DNA of 64,000 nucleotides. It comes from Candidatus Sulfotelmatobacter sp. GTDB taxonomy: Bacteria > Acidobacteriota > Terriglobia > Terriglobales > Acidobacteriaceae. Each line of letters starts with the position of its first letter. The stretch's first letter is position 1. The stretch is taken from the NCBI GenBank assembly GCA_036500765.1, contig DASYBM010000004.1:1-64000 (forward strand), in the 5' to 3' direction. Shown piece after piece: positions 37,158-45,746 of the stretch. The notes under the pieces are model-generated. The model did not search any database and was not told where the DNA came from. It saw only the letters and a program-made list of their open reading frames with translations. A program made the translations under genes and the position numbers.

Positions 37158-38633
37158 ATGTCGCACAAGAGCCGCAATTTCGTTGTGGCGTACGCTCTGC
37201 TTGTGGGCTTGCCTTTGCTCGGACTCGGAGCCGTCCTGAGAACTGGACGTACCACCCAGGCTCCGACTGCGATCGGCGGCGTCTTCAAACTGGAAAGCGG
37301 CGTCGGGCACGTTCTGATGCCCGACCTGTTCATCCTTATCCTCCAGATTGCAGTCGTGCTATCAGTCTGCCGGATTGTGGGCGCAATCTTTCAGAAGATC
37401 GGCCAGCCCCGCGTTGTGGGCGAGATGTTTGCGGGCATCATGCTGGGCCCATCCTTGCTGGGTTGGTTGTCGCCGCATTCTTCTTCTTATCTGTTTCCGC
37501 CCTCCAGCCTCGGCTTCCTGAACGCCTTAAGCCAGATCGGCGTGCTGGTTTTCATGTTCGTTGTAGGTCTCGGAATCAATCCCAGAGAGCTGAAAAAGCA
37601 GGGTCACGCGGCGGTGCTGACCAGCCACGTCGGTATCAGCGCTCCCTTTGTCCTAGCGTCGCTGCTCTCGCTATATCTGTATCCCCGGCTTTCGATCGTG
37701 AATAATAACGACAGCGTAACCTTCACCAGCTTTACGTTGTTTATGGGCGCTGCGATGAGCATTACCGCGTTCCCCGTGCTGGCGCGAATTCTTCAGGAAC
37801 GCAATCTGCTGGGCAGCCGCCTGGGGACTGTCGCGATTGGCTGCGCAGCGGTCGGCGATGCGACGGGATGGTGCATTCTTGCCTACATCGTAGTTCTGAT
37901 CCGTGCAGCACATTCGACAGGCTCCATCTGGGTAACTATCGGCGGCATTGCTGTCTTCGGCTTGATCATGATCTATGGCGTCCGCCCGCTCTTGCGCGGC
38001 TGCGAGCGCGTTTACAAATCGACCGGCGCATTGAGCGAGAACTTGATCGCGTTGATGCTCCTGCTGGTTCTGATCTCGGCGCTCTGCACTGAGTTGCTTG
38101 GGATTCACGCGCTTTTCGGCGCATTTCTGATGGGCGCCATTATGCCCAAGCAGCGCCATTTCGTTCGGTATGTGCTGGATCGTTTTGAAACCATCACCGT
38201 CACTCTGCTGCTGCCTTTGTTTTTCGCCTTCACCGGACTCCGTACCAACATCGGGTTGGTCAAAGGTTCGGAGATGTGGATGTACTGCGGCCTGATCATT
38301 CTAGTGGCGACGGCGGGAAAACTTGGGGGCACTACGTTGGCCGCTTGGTTCACTGGAATCCCTCTGCGGGAAGCGGCTGGCCTGGGCACGCTGATGAACA
38401 CGCGCGGCCTCATGGAGTTGGTGATCCTGAACATCGGCCTCGATATCGGAGTCATCTCTCCGGCCCTGTTCTCCATGATGGTGATCATGGCATTGGTTAC
38501 GACCTTCATGACGACGCCGGTTCTAGGCTTGATTTGCCCGAAGGAGTTTCTGGCGATAGAGCCTGAAAAAGTGGTCGCACAATCTTCGCCAATGCCAATC
38601 GATGTGCCCGAAGGCCAGAGCCAGGTAGCCTGA
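37158..38633 (+). CDS. CPA2-type cation:proton antiporter
   Basis: This 491-residue membrane protein lies 16 bases after the second halogenase-like gene, so it belongs to the same transcript. It has about 13 hydrophobic segments. Conserved blocks of the Na+/H+ exchanger (Kef/CPA2) family are present: GQPRVVGEMFAGIMLGPSLLG, FMFVVGLGIN, AMSITAFPVLARIL, GCAAVGDATGW, FGAFLMGAIMP and GLGTLMNTRGLMEL. It ends without a TrkA-N or other soluble regulatory domain. It should exchange K+ or Na+ for protons across the inner membrane. The link with the two flavoenzymes is unexplained; supply of halide, pH balance or product resistance are guesses. Confidence 0.85.
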   Translation: MSHKSRNFVVAYALLVGLPLLGLGAVLRTGRTTQAPTAIGGVFKLESGVGHVLMPDLFILILQIAVVLSVCRIVGAIFQKIGQPRVVGEMFAGIMLGPSLLGWLSPHSSSYLFPPSSLGFLNALSQIGVLVFMFVVGLGINPRELKKQGHAAVLTSHVGISAPFVLASLLSLYLYPRLSIVNNNDSVTFTSFTLFMGAAMSITAFPVLARILQERNLLGSRLGTVAIGCAAVGDATGWCILAYIVVLIRAAHSTGSIWVTIGGIAVFGLIMIYGVRPLLRGCERVYKSTGALSENLIALMLLLVLISALCTELLGIHALFGAFLMGAIMPKQRHFVRYVLDRFETITVTLLLPLFFAFTGLRTNIGLVKGSEMWMYCGLIILVATAGKLGGTTLAAWFTGIPLREAAGLGTLMNTRGLMELVILNIGLDIGVISPALFSMMVIMALVTTFMTTPVLGLICPKEFLAIEPEKVVAQSSPMPIDVPEGQSQVA

Positions 38634-38660
38634 TCTTGCTGCCTCATCGATCGCTTGCCC

Positions 38661-38708
38661 TGTGCAAGAACTTTCATCCTTGACACTCCAGTCACTCCAG
38701 CGAAGAAT
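38661..38708 (+). promoter_or_regulatory. promoter with shared upstream element (SGNH gene)
   Basis: TGTGCAAGAACTTTCATCC is followed by TTGACA (38680-38685), a 17-base spacer and AAGAAT (38703-38708). Predicted leader is about 180 bases. It nearly equals the minus-strand promoter at 28747-28795. Confidence 0.65.
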
Positions 38709-38892
38709 GCCAGAAACGATCCATCTCCTTACCAGAGCGGATCCCCAGGTTGGGCTGTGTCCCCCGACGGCGTCGACCTTGGATGCTTGCAGCCAAGGTG
38801 CTCCGCCTCCACACCAAGTTGAATTTTTTCCATTCCATTTGTGAACGAAAAAGCTGTGAACGAAGAGATCTGAAAGTATCGGAGGATTGACC

Positions 38893-40815
38893 ATGCCTGC
38901 TGCGGTGCGCCGAATCGGCTTCTGCTTTGCCCACTGCTTCCTGGCGAGCGCGCTTCTGCTCGCCGCCGCGTCCGCGCAGATCAGCGCGAATCCCGCCTCG
39001 CTATCCTTTACCAGCACCTATGTCGGGATGGAATCCGCGACTAAGAATCTTTCGATCACCAACAACGGTACAGCCAGCACCACGCTTACCGCGATTACTT
39101 CGTCGTGCCCGGAGTTCAAGCTGGCGTCGGGCACCACTCCTTACACATTGGCTCCAAAGCAGTCGGCGAGCTTCTCCATGTTTTTCGCGCCGGATCTGTC
39201 CAAGGCCTTCAGCTGCACGTATACGGTCAGCCAGCAGACGGGCGCGCCTCTGGCAGTTCCTTTCACTGGAACCGGACTGGGAACCAAAGCGGTAGTGAGC
39301 ATCAGCCCAACCGCGTTGAGCTTTCCCAATCAGTCTGAGGGAACCGAAAGTTCCGCGCAGACGATTACGATTTCCAATACCGGCACTGCTTCCATCAAGC
39401 TGACCTCCGTCACGCTCACGCCGCCTACCTTCATAATCACTCCCGTCTCCCTTCCCATCACCATCAATGCCGGCAGCTTCGCAACGCTCAGCGTCAGCTA
39501 CAGTCCCACTCTAGTGACCTCCGAGACCGGCGTCCTCGGACTGAACTTCAATCAGATTCCGACCAAAGTCGTCGACCTGATCGGCAACGGAGTCGTCGCC
39601 AGTTCGTTGTCGCTGCTCAACCTGCCAACGCTGCCAGCGGCAACTCAGAACGCCGCCTATCAGGCGCAGTTGAGCGCGGCCGCTGGAACCCCACCTTATA
39701 CCTTCAGCTTGAAGCCGGGATCGATCATGCCCACGGGCCTCACGCTCTCAACCTCTGGCCTCATCAGTGGAACCATTGCCTCGACTGTCACCACCGGCAC
39801 ATATACGTTTACCGCCGGCGTGAAAGACAATGCCAAGAAGAACATTACCAAGCTCTTCAGCATGACGGTTTCGAAAACCACAGGGGCCGTCTGCAACAAT
39901 ATCTGGTACGACGTCGCCAAAACCACGACTCCCATGGTTGCCCTTACCGATCTGGGAACCAGCAGTTATCTGGGTGAGGAAGGCGGCCTGTATCCGAGCG
40001 GCAGCAACGTGCGTCCGCCTTCGCACGATTCCGACGGCGTTGCCATCGCCAAAGCCATCGTCCCACTCGACTCCAACGGCAATTACAGCCCGACAGGCAA
40101 GTACGCCATGCTGGCCATCGGAGAATCGACTGCGCTCGACGAATTCAGCGCTTTTGTTCCCCTGGCGAATGCCGAGCCGTCGAAGAATCCCGCTCTCGTC
40201 ATCGTGAACGGCGCACAGGGTGGTGCGACGCCGCATCTGTTCTCTGATATTTCCTCGCCCTACTGGAACACGATCGTCAACAACTATCTGCCCGACCAGG
40301 GAGTGACCGCGAACCAGGTCGTCGCCGTTTGGGTCGAAGACACCAATGGCATCGCCACCGGAACCTTTCCCGGCGACATGACCGGAATGCAAGGCAACTA
40401 TGAGACGGAGATGAACAACGTTCACACGCTGTTCCCGCATGCCGTGCTGGCGTATTTCTCCAGTCGCATCTACGCAGGCTATTCCGATGGCGTGGCGAAG
40501 ATCGACCCGGAACCATATGCCTACGAAGCGGGTTTCGCCGTGAAGAACGCAATCGGCGACCAGCTCGCCGGCAACGCCAACCTGAACTACAACTCGGCAC
40601 TGGGAACGGTCGAAGCGCCGTGGATGTCCTGGGGACCGTATTACTGGTCGAATGGGATGCTCGGCCGCAGCGACGGCTTTGTCTGGACGTGCCAGGACTT
40701 GCAGGCGGACGGCACGCATCCGGCGTCACCCGCGGGAGATCTGAAAGTAGCCAGCCAACTCTTGAATTTCTTAAAGACCGATGACACCACGATGCCCTGG
40801 TTCTTGCAGCCATGA
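38893..40815 (+). CDS. secreted ASH/Ig-domain protein with C-terminal SGNH-hydrolase-like domain
   Basis: The ATG at 38893 has GGAGG eight bases upstream; an in-frame TTG two codons earlier is unlikely. Of 640 residues, the first ~30 are a signal peptide (FLASALLLAAASAQ). Residues of about 32-240 are two ASH-type domains (PASLSFTSTYVGMESATKNLSITN and a second copy with LSFPNQSEGTESSAQTITISN). Residues of about 240-330 are a putative-Ig domain (GTPPYTFSLKPGSIMPTGLTLS). The last ~300 residues resemble an SGNH esterase: IGESTALDEF as the serine block, IVNGAQGG as a middle block and DGTHPASPAG as the Asp/His block. It is probably an extracellular esterase on a carbohydrate or acylated substrate; this is inference from motifs. 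Confidence 0.65.
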   Translation: MPAAVRRIGFCFAHCFLASALLLAAASAQISANPASLSFTSTYVGMESATKNLSITNNGTASTTLTAITSSCPEFKLASGTTPYTLAPKQSASFSMFFAPDLSKAFSCTYTVSQQTGAPLAVPFTGTGLGTKAVVSISPTALSFPNQSEGTESSAQTITISNTGTASIKLTSVTLTPPTFIITPVSLPITINAGSFATLSVSYSPTLVTSETGVLGLNFNQIPTKVVDLIGNGVVASSLSLLNLPTLPAATQNAAYQAQLSAAAGTPPYTFSLKPGSIMPTGLTLSTSGLISGTIASTVTTGTYTFTAGVKDNAKKNITKLFSMTVSKTTGAVCNNIWYDVAKTTTPMVALTDLGTSSYLGEEGGLYPSGSNVRPPSHDSDGVAIAKAIVPLDSNGNYSPTGKYAMLAIGESTALDEFSAFVPLANAEPSKNPALVIVNGAQGGATPHLFSDISSPYWNTIVNNYLPDQGVTANQVVAVWVEDTNGIATGTFPGDMTGMQGNYETEMNNVHTLFPHAVLAYFSSRIYAGYSDGVAKIDPEPYAYEAGFAVKNAIGDQLAGNANLNYNSALGTVEAPWMSWGPYYWSNGMLGRSDGFVWTCQDLQADGTHPASPAGDLKVASQLLNFLKTDDTTMPWFLQP

Positions 40816-40868
40816 GAGGGTTGTGCGTGTCGTTTGAGTTATTAAGCGGGAGTTGTTAGACGTGCTGC

Positions 40869-40931
40869 CATCCTGGGCGTAGCCGTACTTCAGTCGGAGC
40901 GAAGAGCCTGCCCTGAGCGGAGTCGAAGGGA
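40869..40931 (+). repeat. dispersed 63-base repeat, copy 2
   Basis: Same element as at 30440-30502, in the same orientation, between the SGNH gene and the CocE-like gene. The identical core is GGAGCGAAGAGCCTGCCCTG, and both end AGTCGAAGGGA. Confidence 0.75.
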
Positions 40932-41066
40932 ACTCCCGCTAGCCGGCCCGGCGCGTAAACGAAACCGTAACGCTAAAGGACAGCAGAGCCGTTTTCCTCC
41001 GGGCGTTGCCGATTGATATACTGCGCTCTTCGGTTCATCTCAACAAAAGCAGCACGGAGGAAATGC

Positions 41067-42941
41067 GTGCGTTCAGCTCTGCGCCTTGGCTTGTCCTTGG
41101 TTATCGCGATTTCCGCCGCCGCACAGGAAACTCAGCAGCCTCACGCGAAGCCGCCCTTCAACTACCAGGAAGTGATGATTCCGGTGCGCGACGGAGTTCA
41201 CTTGCAGACCGCGATCCTCGCTCCCATTGACCAGTCGGGCCCGCTGCCTATTCTGTTTCGCCGTACGCCCTACGGCGTTCCCGAGAAATCGCCCGAGCAA
41301 GTTCCCACTTCCTTCAAAGAACTCATGCAGGACGGCTACATCCTCGTCTTCCAGAATCTGCGCGGCCGCTTCAAATCCGAGGGCACATTTAATCTGTCGT
41401 CCTGGGTCGATCTGAAAGATCCCAAAGCCACCAACGAAACCACCGACGCCTACGACTCGATCGAGTGGCTGGTGAAAAATGTTCCCAACAATAATGGCAA
41501 AGTCGGCATGTTCGGCGTCTCCTACGATGGGCTGACCACCGCGCTCACGCTGCTCCATCCGCACCCGGCGCTCGTCGCCATCAGCGAACAAGCCTCGCCC
41601 GTCGATCAGTGGATGAACGATGACGATCATCGCTACGGCGCTCTCCGCGAGAGTTACGACTTCGAATATGCGGTCATGGAGCAGTCGGACAAAAATAAGA
41701 ACACGCATTTCGACTTCGAGACCTACGACACCTACCAGTGGTATCTCGATCTCGGCCCGCTATTGAATATCAATGCGAAATATCTGCACGGGGCGATTCC
41801 GTACTGGAATTCCAGCGTGGAGCACCCTGACTACGACGAGTTCTGGAAAAAAGAAGCGTGGGTCAGCCAACTGCACGCTTCGACCGTCCCCAACCTGAAC
41901 GTGGCTGGATTCTGGGATCAGGAAGATCCCTGGGGACCGTGGCAGATTTTTCGACACGCCGAAGAGAACGATCCGCAGCATACCAATTTCATCGTTGCCG
42001 GCCCCTGGTATCACGGCGAATGGCAGTCTCCCAAGGGCGACAGCATTGGCTTGATTCCCTTCGGAGCGCACGAAACTGCCCGTGAGTTCCGCGAGAATAT
42101 TCAGGCGCCGTTCTTCCGCTATTACCTGCACGGGAAAGGCGAGAAGCCGGCATGGCAGGCCAGCACTTTTCAAAGCGGATCAAATACCTGGCGCACGTAT
42201 CCCGCATGGCCTCCGAAAGAAGCCAAACCCACAAAGCTATATCTGCACGCCGATGGAACGCTTTCCTTCTCCCTACCCAGCGCGGGCAAAGCTTATCGCG
42301 AATACGTTTCCGATCCCGCGAATCCCGTGCCGTACCGCCAGCGTCCCATCTCGCCCACGTATCCCGCGGGCGACTGGCGCACATGGGAAGTCGCCGACCA
42401 GCGTTTTGTCGACAACCGTCCCGACGTCCTCACCTTCGCGAGCGCTCCCCTTGACCACGATCTCACCATCACCGGCCCGCTGGCGGCGAATCTTTATGCT
42501 TCCACTTCCGGAACCGACAGCGATTTCGTAGTTAAGCTGATCGATGTGTATCCACAGGACGCACAAAAAAATGCCTGGAATCCCGACGAAGGCCCCAAAC
42601 CCGGCCAGTACGCCCAGTCGTTAAACGGATACGAACTACCCATCGCGATGGAAGTGCGCCGCGGCCGCTATCTCACGAGCTACGAAAAGCCCGCACCCCT
42701 GATCGCGAATAAACCTACGGAGTGGAATGTCCCTCTGCGCGATCACGATCACGTATTCCTCAAAGGCCATCGCATCATGGTGCAGATCCAATCCACCTGG
42801 TTCCCGGTGATCGACCGCAATCCGCAGAAGTTCGTGCCCAGCATCTATCGGGCTGCCGCATCGGATTTCGTCTCGGCCACGCAGCGCGTTTATTGCTCGT
42901 CCGATCTGCCGTCATATCTCGTGCTGCCGGTTATGCCCTAG
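41067..42941 (+). CDS. CocE/NonD-family hydrolase (X-Pro dipeptidyl-peptidase S15-like), exported
   Basis: The start is GTG at 41067 with ACGGAGGA five bases upstream; it begins a clean signal peptide (RSALRLGLSLVIAISAAAQ). An ORF start at 41013 would bury the signal. The protein is 624 residues. MIPVRDGVHLQTAILAP and FRRTPYG are the usual N-terminal strands of this family. GMFGVSYDGLTTAL holds the serine nucleophile (G-x-S-Y-x-G). VAGFWDQEDPWG carries the acid candidate, and AGPWYHGEW the histidine. The C-terminal ~200 residues match the jelly-roll domain of CocE/NonD proteins (DHDLTITGPLAANLYAST, LKGHRIMVQIQSTWFP). It should cleave ester or amide bonds in the periplasm or outside; the natural substrate is unknown. 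Confidence 0.85.
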   Translation: MRSALRLGLSLVIAISAAAQETQQPHAKPPFNYQEVMIPVRDGVHLQTAILAPIDQSGPLPILFRRTPYGVPEKSPEQVPTSFKELMQDGYILVFQNLRGRFKSEGTFNLSSWVDLKDPKATNETTDAYDSIEWLVKNVPNNNGKVGMFGVSYDGLTTALTLLHPHPALVAISEQASPVDQWMNDDDHRYGALRESYDFEYAVMEQSDKNKNTHFDFETYDTYQWYLDLGPLLNINAKYLHGAIPYWNSSVEHPDYDEFWKKEAWVSQLHASTVPNLNVAGFWDQEDPWGPWQIFRHAEENDPQHTNFIVAGPWYHGEWQSPKGDSIGLIPFGAHETAREFRENIQAPFFRYYLHGKGEKPAWQASTFQSGSNTWRTYPAWPPKEAKPTKLYLHADGTLSFSLPSAGKAYREYVSDPANPVPYRQRPISPTYPAGDWRTWEVADQRFVDNRPDVLTFASAPLDHDLTITGPLAANLYASTSGTDSDFVVKLIDVYPQDAQKNAWNPDEGPKPGQYAQSLNGYELPIAMEVRRGRYLTSYEKPAPLIANKPTEWNVPLRDHDHVFLKGHRIMVQIQSTWFPVIDRNPQKFVPSIYRAAASDFVSATQRVYCSSDLPSYLVLPVMP

Positions 42942-42971
42942 CGTTTTCTATTAATCGCTCGCAAACAAAAA

Positions 42972-42994
42972 AGCCCGGGAAAATATCCCGGGCT
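42972..42994 (-). terminator. terminator between convergent genes
   Basis: Stem AGCCCGGGA (42972-42980) pairs with TCCCGGGCT (42986-42994) across a five-base loop. On the minus strand six T follow the stem, so it best serves the M1 peptidase gene; on the plus strand it can also stop the CocE-like gene. Confidence 0.85.
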
Positions 42995-43012
42995 ATCGTA
43001 CCTCTCGCCGTT

Positions 43013-45631
43013 CTATTTTCCGCCCGCCGCTCCGTGCTGTCCCAGCCAAGCCGCCAGTTGCGGTTCCTGCTGCGACTTCAAGTCGGCGCAGATGTTAATG
43101 CGTTCAATCGATTGTTTATAGCTGCGCTCCGCCGCCGCGACCTTGTGGGCGGAGAAGAATTCCGTTACCTGGTCGCGCTTGCTTGCATCGCAGAACACGC
43201 CGGTCGCTTGCACAACCTCAGCGCTGGCAAACGGACCTCCAGCCTTTTCAATTTCAGGCCAATGCTGCTGAATGAAATCCCACGCCAGTTGCTGCCCCGC
43301 CGAATTTCCCAGCACGCTCGTGACCACCCGCAGCGCATCCTGCGAACGCACATCGGAGGAAATTGCATAGTCCAGCGTCCGCTGTAACAGTTTTGGATCG
43401 CCAAACTGCGGCAGCGTAAACAGGAATCCGTAGTATTCCTCGGGCGATTTCGGATTCTTCAGGGCTGTCATCAAGCGGTCGTAGAACCCAGCATCGCCGT
43501 TCAGCGCCGCCACGCTCATGGCTGCGCCGGCGAGTTCGCGATCCACCGAGGTCGGATCTGCCAGCACTTTGTCCGCCAGCTTTCGCGCTTCTTCCATCAC
43601 CTCAGGATCGCGAGCATCACGCCCCAGCGCAGTGAACACGCGCGCGCGCAGAGTCCTCTGCTCGTCGCTCTCGCCGGGTTTCGGTTCGTACCCAACTTTT
43701 TGCATTAGCGGAGTCAGATATTGGCGCATCCACCCACGGTAAGAATCGCGATCGCTGTCGCTTACCAGGTAGCGGCCGATATAACTGAGCCGGCCGATTA
43801 CATCATCCAGCACGGCACGATTCCCGTCGGATTGCAGGCCTTTCGCGAAAGCCAGGTAGTCGCCCACCGGCTCCCGCCCCACTCGCACCGACGCCCAGAT
43901 ATCGTTCTGAGATGCGATCCGCTCCGCGGGAGTCAGTTTCGTTTCCGCGTCGGTCGCCAGCGCGCGAACCGCGTCTTCCGAGTAGCCCGTGTGGTAATAA
44001 CCGGTCGCCCCGGCGTTGGCCAGCACCCAGCTTGAGCACCCTGGCAGTGTGAACGTTTCTTCTTTCTTGGTCATCAGTTCGCACTTCGGAGCATTGCCAC
44101 TCGCCGAGCCCCGCAGGCACAAAGGAATCTGCCAGAGCTGGTCGTTGGGCGACTCGAACTTTGAGCGATCCATGTAATAACGTTGCTGGGTCAGCGCGAC
44201 GTTCGTGGAATTGCCCGAGCATTGCGCCTTGACATTGATGATGGGCGCGCCCGCCTGCGTTACCCATGTGGGCATGATTTTGTCGACGGGCTTCTTTGAG
44301 GTTTTCGCCTGCGCGTCCCAGAAGTCTACCGCCGTCGCATTCGCGTACTGGTGTTGCTGCAAATAGGCATTCACGCCTGCCCGGAAAGTTTCCTCGCCAA
44401 GATAGGACTCCAGCATGCGCAGCACCGATGCGGCTTTGCCGTAGGCGATGCCGTCAAACAATTCCTGAATTTGCGCGGGAGTTTCCGCCGCCTGATGAAT
44501 CGGGCGCGTGTTAGCCAGCGAATCCACGTTGAGGGTTTGGCCGGTTCCGCTCACGTCATCCAGCGGATAATTCCATTCCGGCTTCCACTTCGCGACGGGT
44601 TTGGTCTCCATCCATGTCGCGAAACCTTCATTGAGCCAGATGTCGTCCCACCATTTCATCGTGACCAGGTCGCCAAACCACTGGTGCGCCATCTCGTGGG
44701 CAATCACGCTGGCGATCTCTTTTTTCAAGCCGACCGAGCCTTGCTTCTCGTCGATCAGGAGAATCACTTCCCGGAAGGTGATGCAGCCCGTATTTTCCAT
44801 AGCACCCGCGGAAAAGTCCGGCAGGCCGATCAGGTCCAGCTTTCCGTAGGGATACTTGATCCCGAAATATTTATCGTAATAGCCGAGCACGTAGGTCGCG
44901 GTTTCCAGCGCGAACCTGCCCATTTCCTTCTTGCCAGGAGTGCTGAAGACGCGAATCGGAATGCCGTCAGCCTCGCCTTCGATATATTCGAAGTTTCCTA
45001 CCACCAGCGCCGCCAGGTACGAAGACATTTTAGCCGTCGTCGCAAATTTCACCGTGTGTTTATCGCCGGGCCCGGGAGTGTCGGACACGACTTTCTGATT
45101 CGAGATCGCGACCTGGCCCTTCTCCGCAACGGCGGTAATGTCGAACGTTGCTTTGTAATCCGGCTCATCAAACGATGGATATGCCCGCCGCGCATCCGTG
45201 GCCTCAAACTGCGAAGCGGCGTACTTGCGTCCCGCATCATCCTTGCCCAGGTACAAGCCCCGCATTTCGTCGTTGAGAATGCCGCTGTAAGTAATGTGGA
45301 TCGAGGCGGGGCCCGCGGCCAGCGGCTTATCCACGCTCAGGACCACCATTTCTTTCTCTTTTTCGGGCGTGACCTTCGCCTTCTGGGTATTTCCGCCGCT
45401 CGTGATGGTGACATCGTGGAAATCGATGTCGACCGCATTCAGCGTAACCTCCGGGCCGGATTTCAGCATCCGGATCGAAATGGTTTCATCGCCTTCGAAC
45501 TTCGCCTTGTCCAGGTCAGGCGTAAAGGTGAGCTTGTAATTGTCCGGCCGGGCAATCTCAGGCAGTCGCTGCGCGAAAGCGGCCGACATTGCCAGCACAA
45601 GAAAAGTCAGAACTGCTGAAACTCGTTTCAT
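43013..45631 (-). CDS. M1-family aminopeptidase, exported
   Basis: The ATG at 45631 has GAGGAAAATT upstream and begins a signal peptide (VSAVLTFLVLAMSAAFAQ), giving 872 residues; the frame extends to 45763, but that part overlaps hutI and lacks protein character. Family features: GAMENTGCITFRE at 276-288 (substrate-binding GAMEN), the zinc site HEMAHQ at 312-317 with the third ligand in NEGFATW (Glu335), and a C-terminal ERAP1-like helical domain (residues of about 520-870). Asp149-region ARRAYPSFDEPDYKATF is typical of the N-terminal beta-domain. It removes N-terminal residues from peptides, here outside the cytoplasm. A second, unrelated-looking M1 gene lies at 57886-59976. Confidence 0.9.
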   Translation of the reverse strand: MKRVSAVLTFLVLAMSAAFAQRLPEIARPDNYKLTFTPDLDKAKFEGDETISIRMLKSGPEVTLNAVDIDFHDVTITSGGNTQKAKVTPEKEKEMVVLSVDKPLAAGPASIHITYSGILNDEMRGLYLGKDDAGRKYAASQFEATDARRAYPSFDEPDYKATFDITAVAEKGQVAISNQKVVSDTPGPGDKHTVKFATTAKMSSYLAALVVGNFEYIEGEADGIPIRVFSTPGKKEMGRFALETATYVLGYYDKYFGIKYPYGKLDLIGLPDFSAGAMENTGCITFREVILLIDEKQGSVGLKKEIASVIAHEMAHQWFGDLVTMKWWDDIWLNEGFATWMETKPVAKWKPEWNYPLDDVSGTGQTLNVDSLANTRPIHQAAETPAQIQELFDGIAYGKAASVLRMLESYLGEETFRAGVNAYLQQHQYANATAVDFWDAQAKTSKKPVDKIMPTWVTQAGAPIINVKAQCSGNSTNVALTQQRYYMDRSKFESPNDQLWQIPLCLRGSASGNAPKCELMTKKEETFTLPGCSSWVLANAGATGYYHTGYSEDAVRALATDAETKLTPAERIASQNDIWASVRVGREPVGDYLAFAKGLQSDGNRAVLDDVIGRLSYIGRYLVSDSDRDSYRGWMRQYLTPLMQKVGYEPKPGESDEQRTLRARVFTALGRDARDPEVMEEARKLADKVLADPTSVDRELAGAAMSVAALNGDAGFYDRLMTALKNPKSPEEYYGFLFTLPQFGDPKLLQRTLDYAISSDVRSQDALRVVTSVLGNSAGQQLAWDFIQQHWPEIEKAGGPFASAEVVQATGVFCDASKRDQVTEFFSAHKVAAAERSYKQSIERINICADLKSQQEPQLAAWLGQHGAAGGK

Positions 45632-45746
45632 AATTTTCCTCAGATGATAAAGTCGGAGTGCTTCCCGATCATGGGTATCTTTATGGAGCACCATGCGAGT
45701 AGATGTGCAACTTTCCATTCTAATACGTGCGGCCTGTCGGGAAAGT

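Noticed and set aside
34489-37333. Antisense open frames of about 400 codons in both halogenase-like genes
   Set aside because: They mirror strong codon bias in paralogous genes; no start signals or recognisable protein features.
44351-45619. 422-codon plus-strand frame inside the M1 peptidase gene
   Set aside because: Shadow of the well-supported minus-strand gene.
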